Source: JABHGY01 sp964525185
GTDB taxonomy: Bacteria > Fidelibacterota > Marinisomatia > Marinisomatales > UBA1611
Reading direction: 5' to 3'
DNA length: 22,856 nucleotides
Assembly: GCA_964525185.1 (NCBI GenBank)
Contig: CAZGFQ010000032.1
Span: forward strand, 1-22,856
The stretch's first letter is position 1. Each line of letters begins with the position of its first letter. Shown piece by piece: positions 1-8,506 of the stretch. The notes under the pieces are model-generated. The model saw only the letters and a list, made by a program, of their open reading frames with translations. It was not told the origin of the DNA and did no database searches. A program made the position numbers and the translations under genes.

Positions 1-3000
1 GCTGGGCGAATTCTTCTAGATCCAGCTTGAATCGTCGCTTCTCGAATGTCTTGAATTGTTTTAGGGTTATCTTCATCAAATTGTTGCTCCAAATAGGTGC
101 TAATTAGAACACCATCATCCGTTGCTATTCCAAATAAAGCCAAAAAACCTACCCAAACAGCTACACTTAAATTGACCGGATGCATTTGGAATAATTCCCG
201 CATATTTTCACCTAATATATTGAAATTCAAAAACCAATCCTGGCCATATAACCATAACATAGTAAATCCACCTGACCAAGCGACAAATATTCCGCTAAAT
301 ACTATTAATGTTGTTGATACTCTTTTGAACTGAAAGTATAATATTAAAAATATAATCACTAAAGCCAAAGGCAAAACAACCGCCAATTTTTTGGATGCTC
401 TGATTTGATTTTCATATGATCCCGCAAAAGAAAAACTCACACCATTTGGCACTTTCAAATCACCCTTTTGAATCAACCCATCTAAATGAGCTTTTGCTGA
501 TTCCACCACATCCACTTCTGCCCATTCATTTTGTTTATCAAAAAGCACATAACCCATTTTGAATGTATCTTCACTTTTAATGACTTGGGGGCCACGGACA
601 TAATTCACATCGGCTAATTGAATTAAAGGAATTTGCGCACCGCTTGGCGTCGGAATCAAAATATCGTCCAAAGATTCGATTTTATCTCGGAATTCCCGCA
701 TATATCGAACGCGTACAGGATATCGTTCTCGTCCTTCTACTGATGTCGTAATGGGCATGCCACCTACTGCCACTTCAATGGCATGTTGTACTTGCTGTAA
801 AGCGATTCCATATCGGGCAATCGATTTTCGGTTAATATCAATTTCAAGATACGGTTTTCCCACAATTCTATCTGCAAAAACCATTTCAGTTTGTACGCCA
901 GGCGCATTCTTCAAATGCTTTTCTAGTTCTAAACCAAATGATTCGATTGATTCTAGATCAGGGCCTTTCACCTTTATTCCCATGGGAGCTCGCATTCCAC
1001 TTTGGAGCATGACTAATCGAGCCGAAATAGGCTGTAACTTTGGTGCGGATGTCGTCCCGGGGATTTGCGCCACTTTTACAAGCTCATCCCAAATATCATC
1101 GGAAGACTGAATATGATCTCTCCACAAACGAATTGTTTTGCCATTTTTATCCATACCATATTCCGGTTTGTAAGCCACAATTGTTTCTACCATACTCAAC
1201 GGTGCTGGGTCTAATGGAGAATCCACGCGACCAATTTTCCCAACAACCGATTCTACCTCCGGCACAGAATATAATGCTTTATCCAATAATTGTAGGACAT
1301 CTATGGATTCTTCCATCCCCGCATGTGGCATCGTTGTTGGCATGTATAAAAACGAACCTTCATCCAAGGATGGCATAAATTCTTTCCCTAAACCCGGGAA
1401 TGCGTGATTCATGGCAATCATTGGACGAGAAGATTGTATGAAATTAGGCATCCAACCTGTGAGAGATTCAAATCCCAACCAAACAACAATTCCAAAAACC
1501 ATAATTGTTCCAGGAAGAGACAAAGCTTTCGCTTTATGATCTAAAGCCCACCGAAGGAGTCGGGGATATACTTTTGTAAAGGCTGTGATGCCGCCCATGA
1601 CAAAGCCAATTAATAAAGCAACAAATATAAGGTTTACAAAAAATCCTTTTGTCAATCCCAGCGGGGACCAAGTCATGGATAAAATGAGAATCACAAGAAA
1701 AACAACAATCCCATTTCCTGAAGCCCCGATTTTTTTAACCCATTTTGAGGGAAATGAAAAAGGGACTTTAATAGAGTGGAGAATTTCAAAATTATATTTC
1801 TTCTTTTTTCCCAATAAAAAATTGGCTAAAACGGGTAATATCGTTAAGGCAATTATCACCGACGCAACCAGCGCAAATGTTTTGGTGTAAGCCAGAGGTT
1901 TAAATAGTTTCCCTTCAGCGCCTATCATGGTAAAGACTGGAAGGAAACTAACTACTGTAGTAGAAACAGCAGTTAAAACCGCCCCACTTACTTCAGAAAC
2001 AGCTTCAAAGATAACTTCCTTCGTATTTTCTGTGGATTTCTCTAAATGTTTCAGGATATTTTCTGTCACCACAATACCCATATCCACGATGGTTCCGATG
2101 GCAATGGCAATTCCGGATAATGCGACAATATTTGCATCCACTTTGAAAAGTTTCATTCCTATAAAAACAACCAAAACCGTCAAGGGCAACATACTTGAAA
2201 TAAGTAATGATGATCGAAAATGCATGACCATTAATAAAATCACAATAATGGTAATCAAAATTTCATCTCGCAACGCGTGGTTCAAGGTATCCAATGTTTC
2301 GTAAATGAGTCCTGTTCGGTCGTAAAAGGGTACAATTGTTACATGGCTCACCGTTCCATCTGAGAGCGTTTTTGTAGGGAACCCTGGCGATATTTCTTTT
2401 ATTTTCTCTTTTACACTTTTTATTGTTGCTAATGGATTTTCCCCATATCGCGCAACAACCACACCACCCACAGCTTCCGCGCCTTCTTTATCCAAAACGC
2501 CCCGTCGTAAAGCTGGTCCCAAAGCAACATGAGCCACATCTTTGATATAAATCGGTACATTATTTTCAGATTTCACGACAGTGTATTCTATATCTTCCAA
2601 TGATTTGATAAAGCCTAATCCCCGAACCATATATTCCACACGGTTCACTTCAATTGTCCGCGCACCCACATCCAAATTCGACTGTCGAACCGCATTAAAT
2701 ACATCTGTTAATTGAATGCCGTGTTCTCGCATGGCGATTGGATTCACATCAATTTGGTATTCTTTTACAAATCCACCAATGGATGCCACTTCCGATACAC
2801 CATCTGCTGATTGCAAAGCATAACGCACTGTCCAATCTTGAATACTACGTAATTCTTGCAAATCCCATCCGCCTGTGAGATTTCCATCTTTATCCTGACC
2901 TTCTAGTGTATACCAAAAAACTTGTCCCAACGCAGTAGCATCAGGCCCTAAAGCAGGCTGAACATTATTGGGAAGCGTTCCAGATCGAAGTGAATTTAAT

Positions 3001-3371
3001 TTTTCCAAAATTCGGGAACGAGACCAGTAGAATTCCACATTTTCATTGAAAATGACATAAATAGTGGAAAATCCGAACATGGAAAATGAGCGGACCGTCT
3101 TTACCTCCGGAATTCCCAAAAGAGCTGTGGTAAGTGGATAAGTGACTTGATCTTCAATATCCTGTGGGCTTCTTCCTGACCATTTTGTGAATACAATTTG
3201 CTGGTTTTCCCCAATATCGGGTATCGCATCAACGGGGATTGGGTCTCGTGGCAAATCACCCAATTTCCAATCAAAAGGTGCTACCATGATTCCCCAAAGA
3301 ATCGCAGCTGTTAAAAATATCCCAACCACCAAAGGATTGTTGAGACAATATTTTATGAGTTTATTCAACAT
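1..3371 (-). CDS. cusA: CusA/CzcA-family heavy-metal RND efflux pump (3' end outside window)
   Basis: Inner-membrane proton-driven RND pump, probably exporting Cu(I)/Ag(I) with the CusB- and CusC-like proteins encoded upstream. The frame is open from ATG 3369-3371 to the window edge (1123 complete codons). The sequence stops in the motif RRIRP near the last helices, so roughly 70-100 residues are missing. The fourth-helix motif IGTIVDMGIVVTEN, with Asp430, resembles the Cu/Ag (HME4) class. Methionines matching the CusA copper relay are visible: LYM (Met677), RLVM (Met788) and VGGM (Met872). The protein is longer than E. coli CusA (1047 aa). After helix 6 there is an insert with two extra hydrophobic stretches (about nt 1590-1720), and there is another insert before helix 10. 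Such long forms are known in Bacteroidetes-type CusA proteins. The ribosome site is weak (GGA). The gene is separated from cusB by a repeat-flanked element. Confidence 0.93.
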   Translation of the reverse strand, partial: MLNKLIKYCLNNPLVVGIFLTAAILWGIMVAPFDWKLGDLPRDPIPVDAIPDIGENQQIVFTKWSGRSPQDIEDQVTYPLTTALLGIPEVKTVRSFSMFGFSTIYVIFNENVEFYWSRSRILEKLNSLRSGTLPNNVQPALGPDATALGQVFWYTLEGQDKDGNLTGGWDLQELRSIQDWTVRYALQSADGVSEVASIGGFVKEYQIDVNPIAMREHGIQLTDVFNAVRQSNLDVGARTIEVNRVEYMVRGLGFIKSLEDIEYTVVKSENNVPIYIKDVAHVALGPALRRGVLDKEGAEAVGGVVVARYGENPLATIKSVKEKIKEISPGFPTKTLSDGTVSHVTIVPFYDRTGLIYETLDTLNHALRDEILITIIVILLMVMHFRSSLLISSMLPLTVLVVFIGMKLFKVDANIVALSGIAIAIGTIVDMGIVVTENILKHLEKSTENTKEVIFEAVSEVSGAVLTAVSTTVVSFLPVFTMIGAEGKLFKPLAYTKTFALVASVIIALTILPVLANFLLGKKKKYNFEILHSIKVPFSFPSKWVKKIGASGNGIVVFLVILILSMTWSPLGLTKGFFVNLIFVALLIGFVMGGITAFTKVYPRLLRWALDHKAKALSLPGTIMVFGIVVWLGFESLTGWMPNFIQSSRPMIAMNHAFPGLGKEFMPSLDEGSFLYMPTTMPHAGMEESIDVLQLLDKALYSVPEVESVVGKIGRVDSPLDPAPLSMVETIVAYKPEYGMDKNGKTIRLWRDHIQSSDDIWDELVKVAQIPGTTSAPKLQPISARLVMLQSGMRAPMGIKVKGPDLESIESFGLELEKHLKNAPGVQTEMVFADRIVGKPYLEIDINRKSIARYGIALQQVQHAIEVAVGGMPITTSVEGRERYPVRVRYMREFRDKIESLDDILIPTPSGAQIPLIQLADVNYVRGPQVIKSEDTFKMGYVLFDKQNEWAEVDVVESAKAHLDGLIQKGDLKVPNGVSFSFAGSYENQIRASKKLAVVLPLALVIIFLILYFQFKRVSTTLIVFSGIFVAWSGGFTMLWLYGQDWFLNFNILGENMRELFQMHPVNLSVAVWVGFLALFGIATDDGVLISTYLEQQFDEDNPKTIQDIREATIQAGSRRIRP

Positions 3372-3440
3372 AGTTTTTTCCAATGTTTATTAATTCTATT
3401 TTTTTGATTCTTATTATTTGTCTTACCTTCTCAATCCACT

Positions 3441-3608
3441 CAATTCCCCCATTGTGGGGGACACCAGGGGGTTTACAGATCCGATTCTTTCCCCGAAATC
3501 TATTTTTCTGCAACTATTCCAACTGAATATTGCTATTGCCTTTATTTCTATCATATTTTTATAAACCCTATCTAAATCTTCCCCACATTGGGGAAGACTG
3601 TAAGGTTT
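3441..3608. repeat. Imperfect direct repeat, copy A (cusA side)
   Basis: About 170 bp that aligns along its length with 4038-4245. Shared landmarks in the same order are AATTCCCCCATTGTGGG, GATTCTT, GAAATC, CAACTATTC, ATCATATTT, TATAAACCC, ATCTAAATC and GACTGTAAG. It carries two small hairpins: CCCCCA-TTG-TGGGGG at 3446-3460, and CTTCCCC-ACATT-GGGGAAG at 3578-3596. Together with copy B it brackets the broken DUF559 gene. I estimate about three-quarters identity by eye. The copies are direct, not inverted, so this is not a standard insertion-sequence end pair. Confidence 0.75.
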
Positions 3609-3617
3609 TCTATCTGA

Positions 3618-4022
3618 TTAAGATTCAATTTCATATTTTACCTTCAATTCATCCACTTTTTCACCAATCGAGTTAATGACTCCTTCTATATTTGTAAAGA
3701 CTTCATCATTGTTGTATCTAATTACCGTTAATCGTCATTCCACTAGATTATCAGATCTAACTTCATCCTTTTTCGCGATTTTCGGGACATAATGATGTCC
3801 GCCATCAATTTCAATGACTAATCCAATTTCTAAACTGAAAAAATCAACGATATATCTGCTGATCGGAACTTGTCTTTTAAACCGAACACCTAACTGCTTC
3901 TTGCGAATGTAGTTCCAGACAAATAATTCATGCTTTGTCATATTATTTCGCAAGTATCTTGCTCTGCCAATTGCTCCTTTTGGATATTTTGGTAAATCAC
4001 CATATTTGAAAGTTTTTTTCAT
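3618..4022 (-). pseudogene. DUF559 (Vsr-like PD-(D/E)xK) endonuclease-like gene broken by an in-frame TGA
   Basis: From ATG 4020-4022 the frame encodes a DUF559 domain, a small nuclease-like fold related to very-short-patch-repair endonucleases. Visible features are the N-terminal acid in TKHELF (Glu32), the core VRFKRQVPISRYIVDF with Asp60, and VIEIDGGHH with Glu71, Asp73 and His76/77. A TGA at 3735-3737 ends the protein at 95 aa. The same frame then continues with the expected family C-terminus (LTVIRYNNDEVFTNIEGVI) to TAA at 3618-3620, for about 134 codons in all. Aligned to the usual LESLGLxVIRF segment, the TGA sits where Leu or Trp would be expected, so a single base change probably caused it. 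The gene lies between direct repeats in the cusB-cusA gap. The truncated protein keeps its catalytic core, so residual function cannot be excluded. Confidence 0.75.
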
Positions 4023-4037
4023 CTCATCAATCCCATT

Positions 4038-4245
4038 AATTCCCCCATTGTGGGAGACGCAAGGGGATTTATGAATGTGATTCTTACCCTGAAATCAATA
4101 TTTAGCCAACTATTCATCCAGATTAATGCCATTGTCTTAATACCGATCATATTTATATAAACCCCATCTAAATCCCCGACATACGTCGGGACTGTAAGTT
4201 TTCCACATTGGGGAAGACTGGTTGGATTTTGGGAAGACTATAAGG
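4038..4245. repeat. Imperfect direct repeat, copy B (cusB side), with degenerate tandem tail
   Basis: Second copy of the repeat at 3441-3608, lying just upstream of the DUF559 start. It contains CCCGAC-ATAC-GTCGGG (4175-4190) where copy A has its CTTCCCC hairpin, and a partial CCCA-TTG-TGGG hairpin at 4044-4054. Its right end is extended by degenerate copies of a short motif: GGGACTGTAAG (4188-4198), GGGAAGACTGG (4211-4221) and GGGAAGACTATAAGG (4231-4245). The last of these runs through the stop codon of the cusB-like gene. Confidence 0.72.
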
Positions 4246-6202
4246 GTTTCCCATCAAATTCTCGCTTCACTTCACCACATTTCAACATGCTGGCACCAAA
4301 ATACGGATTATTCACATCCTTCTCTTTACTCAACCAGGATGCTCCTGAATTATCGAATGCCATTGGGCAAAATATTTCGTAATACGAATCTGATGAATTA
4401 TGTCCAAAAGATTGTTCTAGAAATAAGATAGATTGACTTAACCCATTAAATGCTTTTCGAGCTTCTTCAATCCCTTGCCAATGTTGGGCATGATTTGTCT
4501 GAGCAATTAGTTGGTCTCGGATTTCATTCCACTTTTTGGTAGTTTTCTGCGATAAATCGAATGTCTTTGTTGTGGTGGCTGACAAAACAATATTCAAGGC
4601 AAATAGCGCTGTTTTTGATTCTTTAAAATTATCCTTTGCTAATGCGTCTTCAGCAATGAAGTAAGCATCTGTAATTAAAGTTTGTGCCTTGCGAAATGAT
4701 GCTGTTGATTCAAATTGCTCCATTGCAGGTCTTTCTTGATTTTGTCCACTAGGCATTCCACCATGATTATGCCCCATTCCAGACGGACCGCCACTTGGAT
4801 TCATCATGCTAGCTTTTGCCGCAATTTGCATAGCAGAATCAATCTTAAAGTTCCCTTTCTTTACAACCAATTCCCCTTCTTTGAGCCCCGATTTAACAAT
4901 ATATTTATCTCCAACGCGAGAGCCTAAAATAACTTCTCTACCTTCAAAAATTGGCTCTTCTCCAGGAATTTTGACATAAACAATGGCTCGATTTCCAGTC
5001 TTCAAAATAGCACTTGCTGGAATGAGTAAATTCTTATGTTGATGATTTGGTGTGTGCACAATACCCATGGATTCAGACTTTACCAAATCCATGCCACACA
5101 CATTACATTCACCTTTATGGTCTTGAATAACTTCTGGATGCATAGGGCAAATCCATTTATTTGCTAATTCTGGATTAATAGCTTTCCCATCCCCGTCTAG
5201 GGTTGCATGAATCGTTCCATGAACAAACATGCCCGGTTTTATCATTCCATTGGGATTCAATACATTCATTCGCACTTTTACAGTGCGTGTTTTTGCATCT
5301 AAAACTGGGTCAATGAAAGCAACCCGCCCTTCGAAAGTTTCTCCCGGAATGGCTTCAGCAGAAAAAGTAACTTTTTGCCCAAATGCAAGCCAAGGTAAAT
5401 CGGATTCATAGGCGTCAAAAATCACCCAAACTCGACTTAAATCTGCAATGGTGTATATATTGGTTCCTGTCTTCACGTAGGCTCCTTCAACACCATTTTT
5501 TTGAATCACAACACCCGACATTGGACTATAAACGGTTATCAAATTAGATGGGCTATTGGATGACTCAATTTCTTGAATTTGCGAATCTAATAGACCCATC
5601 AATCGTAGTTTTTCCCGAGAAGCTTGTAGTGTCGATTCAATGGTTTTATTGCCGAGAGCCGATTTTCCAGTGTTGGAATTTGATAACTTTCGTGCCTGAA
5701 TCAGTTCTTCTTGAGCAGTGTATAATTCAGGGCTGTATAATTCCATCATATGGTCGCCTTTATTGACGGATATGCCAGTATAATCTACAAACATGCGCTC
5801 TAGTCGTCCTGGAACCCATGCGGTAATATTCCCAATACGCGATTCATCATATTCTACTTTTCCAGATAAATGGATTTCAAGTTCAGCTATCTCTAGTGAG
5901 GCGGGAACCGATTCGATTTGGGCTAATTTCATGGCATTTTCAGACAAGGATATTTGATTCGGGTTTAAACCACCATTATCCGATTCCAAAGGAATGAGAT
6001 CCATAAAGCAAATGGGACATTGTCCTGGTTCGGGTAATTGCACATTCGGATGCATGGAACAAGTCCAAACTTGATTTTCACTTGTATGCGTCTCATGTTT
6101 TTCATTTTGGATTGAATATTCGCCGCCAGAGAACCACATTCCCAAGAAAAATGCCATTAAAGTGAGTCCAATGGTTATTTTGTTATTTTTTATAATATTC
6201 AT
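4238..6202 (-). CDS. cusB: CusB-like periplasmic adaptor with two heavy-metal-binding domains and a DUF3347-like tail
   Basis: Membrane-fusion (adaptor) subunit linking the CusA-like pump to the outer-membrane channel, 654 aa. An N-terminal membrane segment lies at about residues 8-25. A heavy-metal-binding motif follows (WTCSMHP, Cys48, Met50, His51, then CPICFMD, Cys62/Cys65). Next come the barrel-sandwich and beta-barrel region, a second WICPMHP...CNVCGMD motif (Cys352, His355, Cys366, Cys369), and a Met/His-rich stretch (MGHNHGGM, 476-483). The last 150 residues resemble DUF3347, with FCPMAF and a terminal Cys-Gly. E. coli CusB is about 407 aa, so this version is heavily elaborated. The start ATG overlaps the stop of the upstream channel gene (ATGA at 6199-6202), which indicates translational coupling. 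The C-terminal residues KPL and the TAG fall in repeat-derived sequence. Confidence 0.94.
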   Translation of the reverse strand: MNIIKNNKITIGLTLMAFFLGMWFSGGEYSIQNEKHETHTSENQVWTCSMHPNVQLPEPGQCPICFMDLIPLESDNGGLNPNQISLSENAMKLAQIESVPASLEIAELEIHLSGKVEYDESRIGNITAWVPGRLERMFVDYTGISVNKGDHMMELYSPELYTAQEELIQARKLSNSNTGKSALGNKTIESTLQASREKLRLMGLLDSQIQEIESSNSPSNLITVYSPMSGVVIQKNGVEGAYVKTGTNIYTIADLSRVWVIFDAYESDLPWLAFGQKVTFSAEAIPGETFEGRVAFIDPVLDAKTRTVKVRMNVLNPNGMIKPGMFVHGTIHATLDGDGKAINPELANKWICPMHPEVIQDHKGECNVCGMDLVKSESMGIVHTPNHQHKNLLIPASAILKTGNRAIVYVKIPGEEPIFEGREVILGSRVGDKYIVKSGLKEGELVVKKGNFKIDSAMQIAAKASMMNPSGGPSGMGHNHGGMPSGQNQERPAMEQFESTASFRKAQTLITDAYFIAEDALAKDNFKESKTALFALNIVLSATTTKTFDLSQKTTKKWNEIRDQLIAQTNHAQHWQGIEEARKAFNGLSQSILFLEQSFGHNSSDSYYEIFCPMAFDNSGASWLSKEKDVNNPYFGASMLKCGEVKREFDGKPL

Positions 6203-7467
6203 GATAATTTCTCTCCCGTTAATACTGAAAGTTTAGACTTTGCTTTTAAATAATTAATTAATGCTTTTTCGTATTTCATTTGAAATGTAAGAAGTCGTTG
6301 TTGTGCGTCAACCAAAGAAAGAAAGTCTATTTTATCTGAGCGGTAAGCCTTCTCTGTTGCACCCAACGATTCTAGCCCTTTAGGAATTAAAACATTTTGG
6401 TAAAGTTGAACCTTGCGGCTGGATTCGTCTAAATCGTATAGAATATTTTCCAATTCTTTCCCTAATTCATTTTGAATTGAAATCACTTTTTGTTCCACAG
6501 ATTCCACAGAAAGATTAGCAGCTTTTATGGATGATTTATTTTTTCCAAACCATATTGGGAGATCTAAAGATAATTTTGCAACCAATGGATCTTTTCCACT
6601 AAAAACACTGCCATCTTTTTCGCCTGTCCCAATTTTTTCTACACCGATCCCAAGATTTGGTAAGCGATCTAATTTTGCTTTTTTTAGGCGTAATTTGTTC
6701 ATGGTGATTTCTGAGTGCGCCATAATTAAATCAGGGTTTGAATTATTTATTCTCTCTAAAAGAATATTTCTATCCGACTCCTTCAATGAAAAGACCAGGG
6801 AATCGGGCACAACAATTTCTGAAAAGGTTGGATCATTTAATAAAGATCGAAATGATTCCAGCAAAGGTCGTTTTTGATTTTCCAATGACAAGAGATCGTC
6901 TTCTAATTGAATCAATTCTATTTGTGTTTTTATTAAATCTGGATGGCCAGTTCGAGATGTAACATATTTAGATCGAATCACAGAATCCCAGTTTTTGATT
7001 AATTCAAAATTCTGCTGGGTTAAGTCGCTCACACGCATTAAATAATAATAATCGTACCAAGCTTTTTTGATTTCATGCGTTACAGATAATCGTTTTTTCT
7101 CCAATTGCGAAAAAGCCATTTCTGCTTTAGCGGATTGAAATTTGGCATCCACTTTTCTATTTCCGAACCATGGTATTTTTTGCATCATGCCGATTTTATA
7201 TTCCTGTGGGCCAGCTGCTGTTTCCACGTTCTCCAAAAAATATCCAAAAGATATAGATGGATTGGGCAAGCCTGTAGCAAACGCTATCTTAGCTTCTGCT
7301 GATTTCCACTGTTTAAAGGATTGGTGAATCGCTGGATTATTTTCCAAACCCGCTCGAATGTATTGATTTAGAATTTCATCCCAATTATTAGATTGGGCAA
7401 AAACCAGTCCGACTCCGAACAAAAGTCCAATAGTGTATTTTATTATTTTTTTATGAAATGATTTCAT
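6199..7467 (-). CDS. cusC: TolC/CusC-family outer-membrane efflux channel
   Basis: Outer-membrane factor of the tripartite metal efflux system, 422 aa. I chose ATG 7465-7467 over the in-frame ATG at 7536. It has AAGGAGA just upstream (rc of 7471-7477) and begins a normal signal peptide (MKSFHKKIIKYTIGLLFGVG, ending near VFAQ). The extra 23 residues of the longer version do not look like a secretion signal. The body has two OEP-type halves of long amphipathic helices, with family-typical segments such as GLPNPSISFGYFLE, KIPWFGNR and a final VDAQQRLLTFQ. It ends in TGA overlapping the adaptor start. A 14-bp perfect palindrome lies 69 bp upstream of this start. Confidence 0.9.
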   Translation of the reverse strand: MKSFHKKIIKYTIGLLFGVGLVFAQSNNWDEILNQYIRAGLENNPAIHQSFKQWKSAEAKIAFATGLPNPSISFGYFLENVETAAGPQEYKIGMMQKIPWFGNRKVDAKFQSAKAEMAFSQLEKKRLSVTHEIKKAWYDYYYLMRVSDLTQQNFELIKNWDSVIRSKYVTSRTGHPDLIKTQIELIQLEDDLLSLENQKRPLLESFRSLLNDPTFSEIVVPDSLVFSLKESDRNILLERINNSNPDLIMAHSEITMNKLRLKKAKLDRLPNLGIGVEKIGTGEKDGSVFSGKDPLVAKLSLDLPIWFGKNKSSIKAANLSVESVEQKVISIQNELGKELENILYDLDESSRKVQLYQNVLIPKGLESLGATEKAYRSDKIDFLSLVDAQQRLLTFQMKYEKALINYLKAKSKLSVLTGEKLS

Positions 7468-7535
7468 ATTTCTCCTTAATTCAATAATGGCCAAAATAGC
7501 CTTAAAGATTCCTACATGGTGTACGAATCTCTTCA

Positions 7536-7549
7536 ACGGAACGTTCCGT
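7536..7549. promoter_or_regulatory. 14-bp perfect palindrome upstream of cusC-like gene
   Basis: ACGGAACGTTCCGT is identical to its reverse complement. It lies in the 99-bp gap between the small Cys-rich gene and the channel gene. A loopless palindrome makes a poor RNA hairpin, so a dimeric repressor or activator site is the likelier reading. No metal-responsive regulator is encoded in this window. Confidence 0.4.
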
Positions 7550-7566
7550 CTAAAGGAAGGAGAGTT

Positions 7567-7920
7567 TTAAATCAATAGTGGGAGGTTAAATGCGGGGGGC
7601 GGTTCAGGAATCAAGGCATGATTCAAAACCAACGGAATAGTGTTTTCGTGGATAACTGAAAACAAATTTGGTACAAATGATTGAATCAATGGAATGATTT
7701 CTTGTTTCACTAAATTTAATGGTGCAATTGGTAGTATTACAAAAATTCGAGAATCACAATTGCCCATTTCCATTTTGCAATCCATTTGTTTCTCAACCTG
7801 ACAACAGGATTCAATTTCAACGGTGCAACACGGCATGTCACACGTATCAATTGCGAATAAGGGCACAATCGTGCCACTGGCAAACAAGAGTACAAATAGT
7901 ATGGATAAAGATTTTTTCAT
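7567..7920 (-). CDS. Small secreted Cys-rich protein, possible copper-binding accessory
   Basis: Unrecognised 117-aa protein. A signal peptide (MKKSLSILFVLLFASGTIVPLF) is followed by a dense cysteine cluster, CDMPCC, then SCC, then DCKMEMGNC. The remainder is hydrophobic and proline-rich, ending EPPPAFNLPLLI with no cysteine. The Cys/Met cluster and its place as first gene before cusCBA suggest periplasmic copper binding or sensing, which is inference. Only 45 bp separate it from the preceding hydrolase gene. No good Shine-Dalgarno is visible. Weak promoter-like boxes (TTGGAA, 18 bp, TAAGAT at 7960-7931) would give an almost leaderless mRNA. Confidence 0.7.
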   Translation of the reverse strand: MKKSLSILFVLLFASGTIVPLFAIDTCDMPCCTVEIESCCQVEKQMDCKMEMGNCDSRIFVILPIAPLNLVKQEIIPLIQSFVPNLFSVIHENTIPLVLNHALIPEPPPAFNLPLLI

Positions 7921-7965
7921 CTACACGTATATCTTACGCTATAAACTGTATATGTTCCAAGAATA

Positions 7966-8505
7966 TTATTTTAACAAGTTTATGATTGATTTGAAGGAAT
8001 CACCGGTTGCTTTTTTCTGTAATTCAAACAAAACCATTTCAACACTTGTTTCTTCCCCACCTGCTCTTATTATTTTTTTAATACCTATCATTTTATTTTC
8101 TGGATTTCTGGTTGAAGTTGCGTCTGTTACTACTTCAACATGGTAATTTCTTTTTATTAAATCAATGGCAGTTTGGTAAACGCAAATATGCGTTTCAATT
8201 CCAGCTAATAATATATTGTCTGGACTTAGAGATTCAAGTTTTGAATTAAAAGATAGGTCACCGCAACAAGAAAAAACATCTTTTGATAAGGGAGTTAAAT
8301 CATGCAAATGTTTCTTTACTTCATGTACTGTATCACCCAGTTTATCCGGTAATTGTTCCATCCATATGATTGGTATATCCAATACTCTAGCACCATCAAT
8401 CAAAATACCTAGCTGTTGGAAAAGATCATCAGAGCGATGCATTATTCGTGCTAATTTTCCTTGAATGTCGATAATTATGAGGACGGTATTTTGTTTATTT
8501 AACAT
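7966..8505 (-). CDS. Isochorismatase-family cysteine hydrolase
   Basis: Cytosolic alpha/beta hydrolase of the isochorismatase/nicotinamidase superfamily, 179 aa, about the usual length. The catalytic triad is visible: Asp13 in LIIIDIQ, Lys75 in PLSKDVFSC and Cys108 in GIETHICVYQTA, preceded by the usual cis-peptide region. The typical late segment VVTDATSTRN is present. The metal-binding His pair of true nicotinamidases is not obvious, so the sequence does not give the substrate. The nearest class by appearance is the YcaC-like hydrolases of unknown function. The start ATG lies one base after the stop of the M1 peptidase gene (TAATATG), so the two are almost certainly co-transcribed and coupled. 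Confidence 0.9.
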   Translation of the reverse strand: MLNKQNTVLIIIDIQGKLARIMHRSDDLFQQLGILIDGARVLDIPIIWMEQLPDKLGDTVHEVKKHLHDLTPLSKDVFSCCGDLSFNSKLESLSPDNILLAGIETHICVYQTAIDLIKRNYHVEVVTDATSTRNPENKMIGIKKIIRAGGEETSVEMVLFELQKKATGDSFKSIINLLK

Positions 8506-8506
8506 A

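Noticed and set aside
97..3393. Plus-strand open frames opposite the CusA-like gene
   Set aside because: They are antisense to one continuous, recognisable RND pump frame and show no family features of their own.
3735..3737. TGA read as an amino acid (alternative genetic code)
   Set aside because: TGA ends the cusC-like and cytochrome b genes at sensible overlapping junctions, so it is a true stop here.
3446..4190. CRISPR array, from repeated palindromes near the DUF559 gene
   Set aside because: There are only two long divergent repeats and a few hairpins, with no regular short repeat-spacer pattern and no cas genes.
7468..7536. Upstream 23-residue extension of the CusC-like protein
   Set aside because: It lacks a ribosome site and would bury the signal peptide; AAGGAGA supports the start at 7467.
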